DNA of 64,000 nt from Pocillopora verrucosa (taxonomy: Eukaryota; Cnidaria; Anthozoa; Scleractinia; Pocilloporidae). Under the pieces are notes generated by a model that did no database searches, was not told the DNA's origin, and was given only the letters and a program-made list of their open reading frames with translations. Positions 34,431 through 50,200 of the stretch are shown one piece after another; the first letter of the stretch is position 1, and each line of letters opens with the position of its first letter. A program made the translations under genes and the position numbers. The stretch is from positions 11,963,313 to 12,027,312 of the forward strand of contig NC_089320.1 of the NCBI RefSeq assembly GCF_036669915.1, in the 5' to 3' direction.

Positions 34431-35575
34431 TTACTTTGGTACAATACGCTTTCCATGAGTATCATGCTCGAAGATTGGGCAGGTATTTGGAGGGAAGGAC
34501 CACGGTGCAGATTTCCTCTCAGCCTCCTCGGAGACCTCAAGCACCCTTTTCATCAACTTTTGGAATGCTGCACGACCTTTGCAACTGCCTTTGTCTCGCA
34601 TTTGGGCCAGTTTGCCCACGTGCTCACCCGCGGTCTTCAGGCTTCTGAAAGGGCATCTATCTTTGAAAGCGGGGCAGTTTCCAGTGATGTCTTTGAGCTT
34701 ATCAGTCAGACCTCCATATGGGCAAGCACCTTTACCAAATACCGGGCACTTTTCGGCAATCTCATCGAGCTTCAAAAAATGTGGATACTGCAGGATAAAA
34801 CGAAGTTATGGACATAAGTTTATTGGCCTTGCCTTGATTGATAGCCAGTTACAGCACAGGCAGCCCAAGCTCCAGCTGTGAGATGATCATCTCATGGCTA
34901 GAGAGTGGGCTGCTTAGGGTTACAGGCCAGCTGCTAATCACTCGTAAGTCTATCGCGCTCTTTTGATTTAAAATCCATCGCTCTGCAGGATGGTTCTCAT
35001 TTCGTGATTTATACTTAAAAGGTGAAAATGATGGCATTTTACCGATAATGGGGAATTCAAAAAAACAATCCCCTTGATTTGAAAACACCTAGGATGGGAA
35101 CTTTGCATTTCGAATGATATCTTGCTGAGAAGTTTATAGCAGTAGACTTAGACATAAAAGAATGGGAAAACCGTACACAAGATCGATCGAGCTGAAGAAA
35201 AACACTTAGAAAAAACCTCAAGAAAAGGGGAGGAGAAGCTTAGAGCTATCTGAGGGTAAAACACGGCACAACGTAAGGCAAATCAGGAACAACTGATTGA
35301 CACTTAGAACGAGAACAGAGCCGGGTTGTAGAGAGGACTGTCATTCCCAAGTTGGTCAACACAGTCATATTAGGCGCTGTTCCAGCGCTACCCATTCTAG
35401 AAGCGCAGATGCTGGCCACTTGTGACCAAAAGATGCTACATTATTATTATTATTATTATTATTTAGTAGAATTTACCCACCACAGTGTACGCAGGCATCA
35501 AAATTGGCTCTCCCTTGCTGTCCCTGGCAAACGGGTAGCCACTCTTGAAGAAGGGGCAGGAGTCGGTTTCGTGCT
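34431..35575 (-). CDS. CP-motif protein, last two exons (5' end not found)
   Basis: Exon B is 34,787-34,431 (119 codons with stop). The upstream exon A is about 35,575-35,481 and joins in phase 0 (PAYTV to YPHFLKLDEIAEK). The pieces contain at least six Cys-Pro motifs: CPFF, CPVF, CPYG, CPAF, CPFR and CPIF. Two further cysteines, in SCKGR, have no Pro. The C-terminus is basic (KRIVPK). Exon B has a normal acceptor (tcctgcag); exon A's acceptor is uncertain (cttag at 35,576-35,580 or gtaag just upstream), and the exon before it must end in phase 1 and was not identified. Cys-Pro dipeptides are known haem-regulatory motifs in other proteins, so haem or metal binding is one guess, but I do not recognise the family. 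A broken relative lies at 7,050-7,240. No transmembrane segment is visible. Confidence 0.6.
35438..35463. repeat. (TTA)n microsatellite
   Basis: An uninterrupted run of tta/att triplets at the edge of exon A's downstream intron. Confidence 0.9.
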
Positions 35576-35589
35576 CTAAGTGCTTTCCT

Positions 35590-37430
35590 TACTAAGAAAG
35601 ACGACAGCCTTCATAAACTCGATCAATTGACCTTCACTTTTGCACTGGTCAAGCCATATCAAGCTTGGATCACTTGAGGCTTAAAAAGTTATGAGTTAAA
35701 GTTGATTGCAAAGTTCAGTGGCGCAGCAGTAGTTCACTCTGTCACTGACTCTCCCAACTGATTGCATAGGATGAAGGAGTCAGTTTAAAAGGCGAGCACA
35801 CAAAGCAGGGGGAGGGGGAAGGGGGAAGCGACGAGGTCTGGGACCGTGAAACGATGATCACACAAATAGCAAAGCCGTCAATTCACGAGCTTGTCAGCGG
35901 TCTCCCTAAGCCACGCAGGCCGCTCAAATCCTTTACGCGCGGAATTGGTCTTGAATTACTCTTACGGTTGTTTTTCTATAACGATTTGAAAATTTTATCG
36001 TAGTTTAATTATATATTATGAATACCCCCTTTTCTTTTGCCTTTTTGTTGATTTTTCTTCGGTTAAGCCTGCTCGAGGATGCGAGGAACCTTAATAATTA
36101 ATAATTCTAAATTCAAGATCAAAAGTCTTTCAATAAAATATTTAATAAGAGTGGTTGGAGGATTTGTTTTTTTTTTCATAATGACGTCAATTTTGCCTTA
36201 TGAATTTTTTCCTATTAAAGCCACGTTTTAATTCTGTTCTATTTCATAATGGTGATCTATTTTAAATGGGCTCAAGGATTTTGTATCGAAGAAACCTTCT
36301 CTTCACTCTTCCTCTTCTGTTTGCCATGAGATCGTAAAGATGATCGTGACTCTAACAATAGTAATGATAATAATAATACGTATAATAATGATAATAAAAA
36401 TGCAAGATTTTCTCACCTCTTGAAAGATGAAATTAATAACTTCAATTAGGACAATAAAATTATAATCAGTCGGGCTCTCACTAGAAGCTGCACATAATCT
36501 ACCAATACAGGGTGTCTTCTTAATAGTTTTGAACATTGCCCAACTGTGGTAAATCACTGAATCTCAGAAAGAAAAGATGGAGAAAACGGCAATCATCTTA
36601 GCAATCCGACAGTTAATCTCGTACCCAGATCCTACTGTGTACTGAGACTAAATCACTTGTCCGTGGAAGGTCTGGGTTCCGGACTATTTTCCTGAAGATA
36701 GATCTAGTCGGTCATAATTAACGCAGTAAGCCGCAGTTTGTTTTTAAAATAAAACTGCACTTGCATCAAAGAGAAACACAATTTTTTCATTAATTGTGAA
36801 TTCTCACGGGAAAAAAGTTTTTTAAAAAAAAAATTTCGGTATCCACGCCATTATGAATAAAATTTTATTGTATTTTCTTTCTTAATATTTCAAATGTATA
36901 AGTGCCTCGTATTTACTTTGCCAACTCAACAAGTGGTAGTTTAATTTGATTCAAAGGCGAAAACTTACGCAAAACAGACATAGTCGTAATTAACGGATAA
37001 TTTTTGGTGCGATTGAAGTGCACCGGAAACTCTTTCTTTTTTCATATTACATTGCACACATATAAAATTAAAAAAATAACCCTAATCCTAAACCCAAGCT
37101 AATTCTAGATAATTAAAAACTCAAATTTAAGTTCTTCTATTGCAAGTTCTTCATTGTACCGGTGACCGAAACGAAGAAATGCGAAAAATTATTTTAAAAT
37201 GATATCAAGTTAAGAAATCTGCAGGGGAAAACGGAAATAACTTAAACAAGCAGTTCTTACGTAGTTAATCTTAAGATTTGTTCGAGGCTTTATCGATAAC
37301 ACTTCATATGTTTAATCATATTTCCTGGACGCATTTCCCTTTGAGAATATTCTTTGACCTTCTCCATTAAAATTGACTTGTTAGTATAAGCCATATTTGG
37401 AAGTGGCTTGTGATTGGTTGTTTTGCTGGT
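35590..37430. other. Intergenic DNA before CAPZB
   Basis: AT-rich DNA with (ata)n-like tracts near 36,355-36,400. A minus-strand ORF at 36,557-36,303 has a good splice donor after a Met-rich start (MFKTIKKTPCIGRLC) but its phase does not fit the exon at 35.5 kb, so it is not called. Nothing else is supported. Confidence 0.5.
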
Positions 37431-37568
37431 GTGGTAGGAGCGGCGGCCATCTTGTGGAGAAAGCGGTGTTTCCGGCTGGTTGTAGGAGTTTATTTGCCGC
37501 TTCTAAAAATTACTTTTCATTTACAATATAATAAGTGTGTAGGGATTTGAATACACGTTACATCCACC

Positions 37569-42492
<4,924 letters not shown>

Positions 42493-45416
42493 TTTTTTAA
42501 TCTTAGTGACTTCACTCTAGAAACTTGTTGGAAAAACCCTTCAATTTGGAATGTGAAATTAGTTGCTGGGGATTTTTTAAAAACTGAAAAAAAAAGTCAC
42601 CAAAGCTTTTGTATAATTTTGCTGCAACCAAATATTTTTCAGAGATTGAGAAGGGACTTGGTGAAAATTACCCTCCAGAAATCATTTCATGAACTTGAGG
42701 GGGTAACTTTCTGCTTTAATTACACGTATTTTTAAGGAAGCTGTTATCTTGTATGTCATTGGCTTTTGCATAAATGCAAGGTCATGGCTTCTGTGTAAAA
42801 TGAGCTCTTTTTGATTACCCGAGTGAGCTTAGGGTGAACTGTGATGTTGTGTTGCTTAGAAACCTGGGTGAAGTGCAATTTTCAATTGAGCATGAAATGT
42901 AATCTGATATTGGAGTAATCTCTCTTCCCAGTGCTGAGTGATTGCTATGAAAAGCCACCTTCACATGTGTGCAGAAACCAATCATGATTTTGTCACTTGT
43001 ACTCTCCCATAATCAAGGCTGGTTTCATAAGTTGTTTTGTGTCTGATTCAGCTGCTTTTGCCTTACACAATAGTTCTGATTGGCTCTGGTGATTACTCTG
43101 GTCATGATTTTAGTGCATGCAATTGAAAGCACTCCATTGGTAGTTACTTGTTAAAATAAACACACCTCTTGATTTATAGAAATTAAAATTAACTCATTGG
43201 ACTGTTGACCAAGTAAAGGAACTTATCTTTTTCCTATCAACTTGTTAATTCTATAATTTTCATTTAAGTATTTTGATCATAATTGTTGTTACTTATACCC
43301 CCCTGGATGATCCATGGTTAATTTTTCTCAACTTTAAGACAAATATTTTTCTTTATATGTCATATGTACGATTCTTCAAGTCAACTCTAGAATACACATG
43401 TATACATTTTGATGTCAAAGGCTGTTTCAGGGAATGCAAAACAAAATTATAAAGAACATAAACAATCCAAAAACCTGGAATAAGGAACCTCCTCCCCCAC
43501 CCCTTCTCATGGCCTAACAACTTGTTGAAGTGTTACTGTACATGATGTGTGATCTGTACGAGTCTTAAAAATTATAAATAGAATCCATATGATAAAAAGG
43601 CTTATTACGGAGAAATTTGTTACACGCTCAGTAACTTTTTTTCCCTTAGATTCTGAGACTCTTAAAACTCTCTTCTTAATAAAACATTTGTTAGAGACAG
43701 TTACTTTGCAAGGTTATTTTAGTGGTTGAATATCATTGCTTCTTCAGATCCTGTTTTTGTTGTTGTTGGTTCTCTACCTAAGCTCAAGGTTAATAATTAT
43801 TAAAGAGTTCAAAACAAAACAGTGTTCCAGTGTATCAGAAGCTCTGTTAATAGTGAATAAGGCTTTCTTTTTCATAATCCTAATTTCAATGTAATGTGAC
43901 CATATAAATGCAACTGTAGTTTGGTATCATACTTTAGGTGATTCCTCAGAAAAAAAGTTATGGAACCATGTTTTTTAAACTTTCCTTAAATGGTCCTTAC
44001 CAATGTCTGTTTTGAAAAATACCATAAAAAATATGTCACCATGCTTGTCTGGGAGATATGAAGGGCTAATCTTACCCCATTTATGCCTGTACTGGCACAA
44101 ATCATGCACATTATTTCTATTGGTTTATGGTACATTTTGTGGTAGCTGGAAGCAAGGGTTTTCTAAGAAACACTTAAAACAACCTGATAGGTAGAAAGTC
44201 TCAAGTGTATGGGAAAATTTTTTGTATAATTTGTGGAAAAATCATGCAGTTTCAAAAAAAACATCAGCTCAAAATGTTCCCCACTCATTGCTTTAAAGGT
44301 CACAATTTGTATCATTGAGTAAAGGGCTTCATGCTTACAATCAGTTATAGCTTTTTTCCCCTTCAATGAATGTTTTTTGAAGGAGATGATTTGTACACCA
44401 AAATTTTGCAATTAAAAGAATATATATCACAATGATTATTCAAGACCTAAAGACCATCAAACTTTTTTTCTTTGGTCCAAACAATACCATGTTCTTGGAA
44501 TGCATGCAGGGTTATTAGCCTGATTATATGACTTTTATGTGCAGTATAGGATGCACAATGCAATACTCAGGAATAACCTTAAACAGGAAGATAAACCTAG
44601 AAAAGATAAATTTATCTCTTCCATCAAAAATTCTGAATGAAACTGGTGCATATTAAGGGGTAAGATTCTAAAGAAACTGTGATGCTGCGTCGGTGGGAGA
44701 GTAAAGCAGGTAATTTAGTGTTAACAACTGGGTTAAAAACGTAAATTAGTCACTGTAGAGGGTAAAAAAGCTGACGTTTCGAGCGTTAGCCCTTCGTCAG
44801 CAATATTAAGGACTGGTGTTACTGGTAACTACATTTTGATTTAATCAAGTTAAATTAACCTTCAGACAATTGTTTTCAAATAGGTTTAAATGTTAATTCA
44901 ATCTTGCTTAGCAACTTGGCTTCATACATATGAAGCAGCAGTAAACTTGTCTTTTCTGCATTTGTTTGCAATCTGTTGGAATGAGCAGGAGCTACACAGA
45001 AAGCATTCTTTACTCTTGTAATGACTTCCTTTAGCAGCAACAGTTTGAGAATGGTTCAGTTGCACATAGTGGTTTCACAATTGGTGGTATCTGGAGCTGC
45101 ATTTTAAACTCATTTGGCGACAACTCTATCAGGGCTTGGTCAATCTTTGGAATCTCAAAAGGTGGCAACAAGTGAATGGTGATATATAATTTTGATGCCA
45201 ATTGTTACTTCTTAAACTAATTTTGATGCCTGAGAGAATAGCTACAAAATATTATAACTCACACTGATGTTAGAATTTATTTTACCATTCCTTGTTTCTT
45301 GAAAGAAAAAGTTGATTTTAAGGTTTTTTCAATTAATAGTGAACCATACATGTATAACTTCCTTAAAACTTTAATCAAGCCAACTCATCCAGAGTCAAGA
45401 AACTGAAGAGCACTTT
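42493..45416. other. CAPZB 3' UTR and region between convergent genes
   Basis: CAPZB and PIGP converge here. The first few hundred bases are probably CAPZB 3' UTR; an AATAAA occurs near 43,157 but its use is not certain. A half foldback element lies at 44,650-44,815. No further gene is supported. Confidence 0.55.
44650..44815 (+). repeat. Half of a foldback/MITE-like element (left-half form)
   Basis: It runs from taagattctaaagaaactgtgatg through gtcggtgggagagtaaagcagg to gacgtttcgagcgttagccc and stops after ttcgtcagcaata. The opposite half, in reverse complement, appears at 48,095-48,180 and 61,020-61,170, so this is one arm of a hairpin element. Confidence 0.65.
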
Positions 45417-47123
45417 TTAGTCTTTGTAGAGGACCCTGTTTACTTGGCTTAGTGGGATGTCATGCAGAGGTGGAACTGATCCAAGAGGAACTGAAATTGT
45501 ATTATCATCAATGTATCGAGCATGTATATCTGCAAGTTCAAAAGCAAAATATTATGTAAACCATTTAATTTCTTCTCTATGACAGGAACTTTGATGTGTG
45601 TTATGTCAAAAAGTGTGGGGGAGGGGGGGAAGAATGGTTACTTCACCCTCTTCCCTCTTCTTTCCTTTTTGACTATCACACACCCCTTGTTAAAATTTCT
45701 TTCTCTCCCCAGACTTCAACTACTGTAAAAATCAAAGATGGCACCTGTAATTTTCATCAAGAAAGTGCTGAGCACCTGCTCACCCTTAAATTATGCCTAC
45801 CTTGCAGGCTACTAAAATATTTGCTCAACAATCTACTTCATAATATGAGATAAATTGAAACAAATTATAAATATTGAAGGTTGTTACTGAGTGTGTGAGT
45901 CATATTTAATAATAAATTCCTCCTGCTGATCATGTTCAAGGTCTGTATGTTTGTTTACAGACCTCTAAACTTCCAAACCACGACTCATTCCACCAATTCA
46001 TTTCTTTCTGCAGCTTACAAAGATGAATATTGTTATTACTAGGCATCCATTACAAATCCAGATTACAGAATATATTTATTCTCACCTGTAATTGTGTTGA
46101 TAGAGTCTGGTGGGAGAGTGATGGTGAAATTATATGCTATATAGAACAAAACTGCAAACACAAATGCAACACAGAGATAAATTGGTCCAGCTAACACCCA
46201 GTACCTGGTAAATGAAAATAATGGTGAAATGAAAAAGTATTAAATTTCATTGTCAAGAAAAACAGTAGCTGTCTCCACCCAAATAATCTAAATTGCAAAA
46301 ATTACAATCCCCTTGTCATCATGCCACACCTACTCCCATTTATATTCAGTAGCTACTCTTATTTAAATGGGGGAGGAAAGTGAGAGAGAAAAAGCGTTAG
46401 GGGAAAGCATACTATGTCCGAGTAGGTACCCACTGTTAATTCATTGTGGAGTGTTGTTCATGAAAAAGAATGATATTTTATGGAAATCACTCTCATGAGA
46501 TTTCCTTTCACTTTTCAAAATCACATGAAACATTGCTCCCTCCCCCCCCCCCCCCCATTCCTCCCTCTATCTATCGGTGTTCATTTCTTCTAGAGTGTCC
46601 CCAAGAAGCTCTATTTTTATTTTCACACCTTCCCTCCATACAAAATTCATAAATTTCTTTGCACATCTGTGTAATAAATTTTGGAATATGGAACCTTAGG
46701 ATTAAAAACAATCCACCCAACCTGTTGATGAGCTTAACTGTGAGCACAAGGTTACCTTTGAGGAAGATAAGTTATTCCAATACTATGAAGCCATTCTTCT
46801 GGGAAGCAAGCCCAAATAAAATACAGGCCTAATAATTGAAATAAATCAAGAAAATCAAATTATGTTAAGGTACAAGTTAGGCTGCTTTTTCGTGAATATT
46901 GAACTCTCTGAAAAGTTAAATACAGTTATTATAGCATGAGTTTACATGTTAGTGATAATAGAATGCTTATTTGATATTCTAGAATCTGGAGAGGACTCGT
47001 GCATAACATCAGGTCTAAACCGTCTCTGCCTTAGTACTAACCAAGTCCAAAATAGGTTCCCAAGTACAGTACAAATCCATAGATTGCCCTCTCCGGAGTA
47101 GGCGAAGGAGAATGTTCTCCCAT
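45417..47123 (-). CDS. PIGP: GPI-GlcNAc transferase subunit P (4 exons, 128 aa)
   Basis: Exons on the minus strand: 47123-47042, 46828-46756, 46204-46086 and 45529-45417 (82+73+119+113 nt, phases 1,2,1). The product starts [20 protein letters not shown], typical for PIG-P. It has two hydrophobic segments (about residues 15-38, [14 protein letters not shown] then LYFIWACF, and about 58-80, [20 protein letters not shown]). These are followed by [11 protein letters not shown] and a C-terminal tail ending VNRVLYKD. It is a small membrane subunit of the endoplasmic reticulum complex that adds GlcNAc to phosphatidylinositol, the first step of GPI-anchor synthesis. Length is close to the 134-residue human form. 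Its start codon is about 115 bp from that of PPP1R7 on the other strand, so the two genes probably share a promoter. Identification is firm from memory of the family. Confidence 0.93.
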
Positions 47124-47238
47124 TTTCAACTACAATCAGCCGCCATTATTTTCAGTAGGCTCTCATGACGTTACTTTCAATTGATACCGCTGACAAGTTC
47201 AGGCTTTTGACAATTCTTTGAGAAGTTGTAAAATCAGT
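47124..47238. promoter_or_regulatory. Shared divergent promoter region PIGP / PPP1R7
   Basis: Only 115 bp separate the two start codons. The region has no clear TATA box, and it contains gccgccattattttc on the plus strand (aatggcggc on the minus strand), a YY1-like motif common near animal housekeeping starts. Both 5' UTRs must be short or overlap. Confidence 0.55.
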
Positions 47239-50200
47239 ATGGAGGGAAGCGCAGCGAACGAAGAAGGTAATATTTTTCTTTCTCGTTTGTAATTATGTCT
47301 TATACACCAAATAATAAGTGTGGTTATTCTTGTGGCAGAGTCTGGTCTAGTGCGAATTCTGAACGTGGAACATGATGCAGAGGTGAGTTCAGCTCCCCCT
47401 ACCTCCCAAAGACACTTATAGACTTTGGGAGAACTAAATCACTGCCGCTAGAGAGAATCTGCCGTAACTGAAGATTCTTTTTTAATCTTGCAGGATGTTG
47501 ACCTGACTCATGCAAAAATTGAAAAACTAGAAAGCTTTGAGAGACTGACTTGTGTGAAGGTATGGTTTTTGGTGGACTTGCAGTCTCCCTTCCTCCAAAA
47601 TGATTGTCATTGGCCAATTTCCAATCACATGCATATGACCTGCCATCTACACATTCTTAGAACATTTCCAGCACATGATAAGAGCCCTGATTAAAGCACA
47701 AATTTGCTCATGTAGAATGTAAATGAAGCACCCTCTATGTTATCCATTCTGTCTTGATACTTACTGTAAGTAACTGTAAATCTACTTGTTAAGGCTGATA
47801 TACTTGTAGACATAATGACCAGACTTGCCTTTGTTTGTTTTCAGTCTCTTTGTTTAAGAAGAAATAAAATCACTAAGATTGAAGGACTGAGCACATTGAC
47901 AACCCTTGAAGAGCTGGACTTATATGATAATCAGATTACACAGATAGAGGGACTGGACAACAACACCAACCTCATGTGAGACAAAACTCTGTACTTAACA
48001 AAAATGGCAACAGAAAATATTATGTTTCAAGCTGGACAAAGAGGCTAATGCTCTGATAAAGGGCTAACATTCTATATGTCAGCTTTAGAAACTCTTGACC
48101 ATAGCCAATTTACTTTATATACTCAGTTGATAAAACCAAACTATCCTTTACTAGCCCCCACTGATGCAGCATTAAAGTTTCTTAATCCTTTAACTCCCAT
48201 GAGTGACTTAGACAAAATTTCTCCTTACAATGTCAATGCAATTTCAACCAGATAAGTGATGAGAATAAAGAAAAACATCAATTTGGGGATAATTTGTTGA
48301 TCCAATACTAAATTCTCTGAACTAACAAGTAAGAATTTTATTGTTGATAGTAAGGAGAATTACAAATTTGATCTGGGAGTTAAAGGGTTAAGAAACTTAT
48401 CCCCTTATTAATTGTTTGTAGAATGAGACTGTCATTTTAATTCAGGTTATTCTGAGGGCCAATTAAAGTGATGTTTTGACCCTTGCATTTGATGAAAAAA
48501 TTGTAATCTTGACAGTCTTATAAAAGCGCATCATAAATTATGCCATAAGCAATGCTAAGTGGCAAAAGGTTTTGGTGTTTCCTGGCCTGGCAGGTAATGC
48601 AGGTAACAAAATTTGTTTACAATGACTTAAAGGAAAATCACTCCATATTAAGTTTAAATCCTCTAAAAGTTGAAATTGAAAGGGTATGCTCTGGATCCTG
48701 TACCTTCATCTGCACCTTTTATGGCAACAACTACAGTAACTGTAATGTGAGACAGTAAGCCATAATTTAAGGGATTGAAACAGCTATAAGTGTTCCCTCT
48801 TTTTGACCGTGTTAAAATAACTTAACTGAATGTGCATATGAATTGCATATTTGATTACTAAAGAATTAAAAGATTTTCTGAATTGAAAGTTTTGTTCTTA
48901 CTAAATCTTCAGGAGTTTGGATTTGTCCTTTAACTTGATCAAAACAATTGAAAACCTGGGATGTCTGGTGAAAGTGACAAAGTTGTTTCTGGTTTCAAAC
49001 AAGATCTCCAAGATCGAAGGACTTCAGAATCTACCACAGTTAGAAATGCTTGAACTTGGTGCAAATAAAATAAGAGTAAGTGTTATTTATCTGATACACG
49101 TATAGTGGAAGTTCCTGTCAATGAACACCTTTAGAACTATGATAATGTGTTCATAACGGGAGCTAGCTGCTTGGAAGAAAGTTTGTTTTGAGTGGCAGAT
49201 AGAGGTGTGAGTAAAAGATGTGCAATTTTACCCAGTTAAAATTCAAATTATATGTGTAAGATTGGTGTTTCAAACTGTACCCAAGTGATTAAAGGTATGA
49301 CAACTAGACTAAGAATAAGACATGGTGCTGTTCACTGTGCAATGAATGCCTTGTGAAATCATTGTGTCAAACAGCAAAGAAGAATTGGCTGATTTACATA
49401 AGATTCAGTTGAGTCTAATGGGTTTTACCTTCATGGGTGCTTAAGTGCAAAGAATAAAACTCATTTAAAGTGTCTATCCCTGGTGAAAAACCTCACAGGA
49501 TCTTTGAGGATCTTCAAGGATTGACAAAGACCTGCCAAAGATCCTTAAGGACAAGGATCTTTAAAAGATCTTTAAAGGATCTGTAAAAGATCCTCAAAGA
49601 TCTTTGTAAGCAAAAATGTTTGTTAAGATCCTCAAGGATTTGATCAAGATCCTCAAAGGATATTACAAAGATCCTCATAAGGATCCTCGCAAAGTTCTTT
49701 TCAAGGATCCTTCAAGATCCTCAAGGATTTAGCAAGGATCTTTCAAAGACCCTCAAAAGATCCTTTCAAGGATCCTTTCAAGATCTTTATAAGGATCCTT
49801 AAGGATTTAATCAGGATCTTGCAAGGATCCTAGTCAAGATCTTTGCAGGATCTTTTTGAGGATCTTTCAAGATCCTCAAGGATTTAATGAGGATCTTTTA
49901 AAGACCTTCCAAAGATCCTTTCAAGGATCCTATTAAGATCTTTGCAAGGATCCTTAAGGATTTGATCAGGATCTTACAAGGATCCTACTCAAGATCTTTG
50001 CAAGATCTTTTCAAGGATCCTTCAAGATCCTCAAGGATTTAATGAGGATCTTTTAAAGACCTACAAAAGATCCTTTCAAGGATCCTGTAAAGATCTTTGC
50101 CAGGATCCTTAGGAATTTGATCAGGATCTTACAAGGATCCTTAAGTCAAGATCTTTGCAGGATCTTTTCAAGGATCCTTCAGGATCCTCAAGGATTTAAT

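Noticed and set aside
36303..36557. Possible first exon of the CP-motif gene
   Set aside because: Its donor would end in phase 0, but the exon at 35.5 kb needs a phase 1 partner; the sequence has no Cys-Pro motif pattern.
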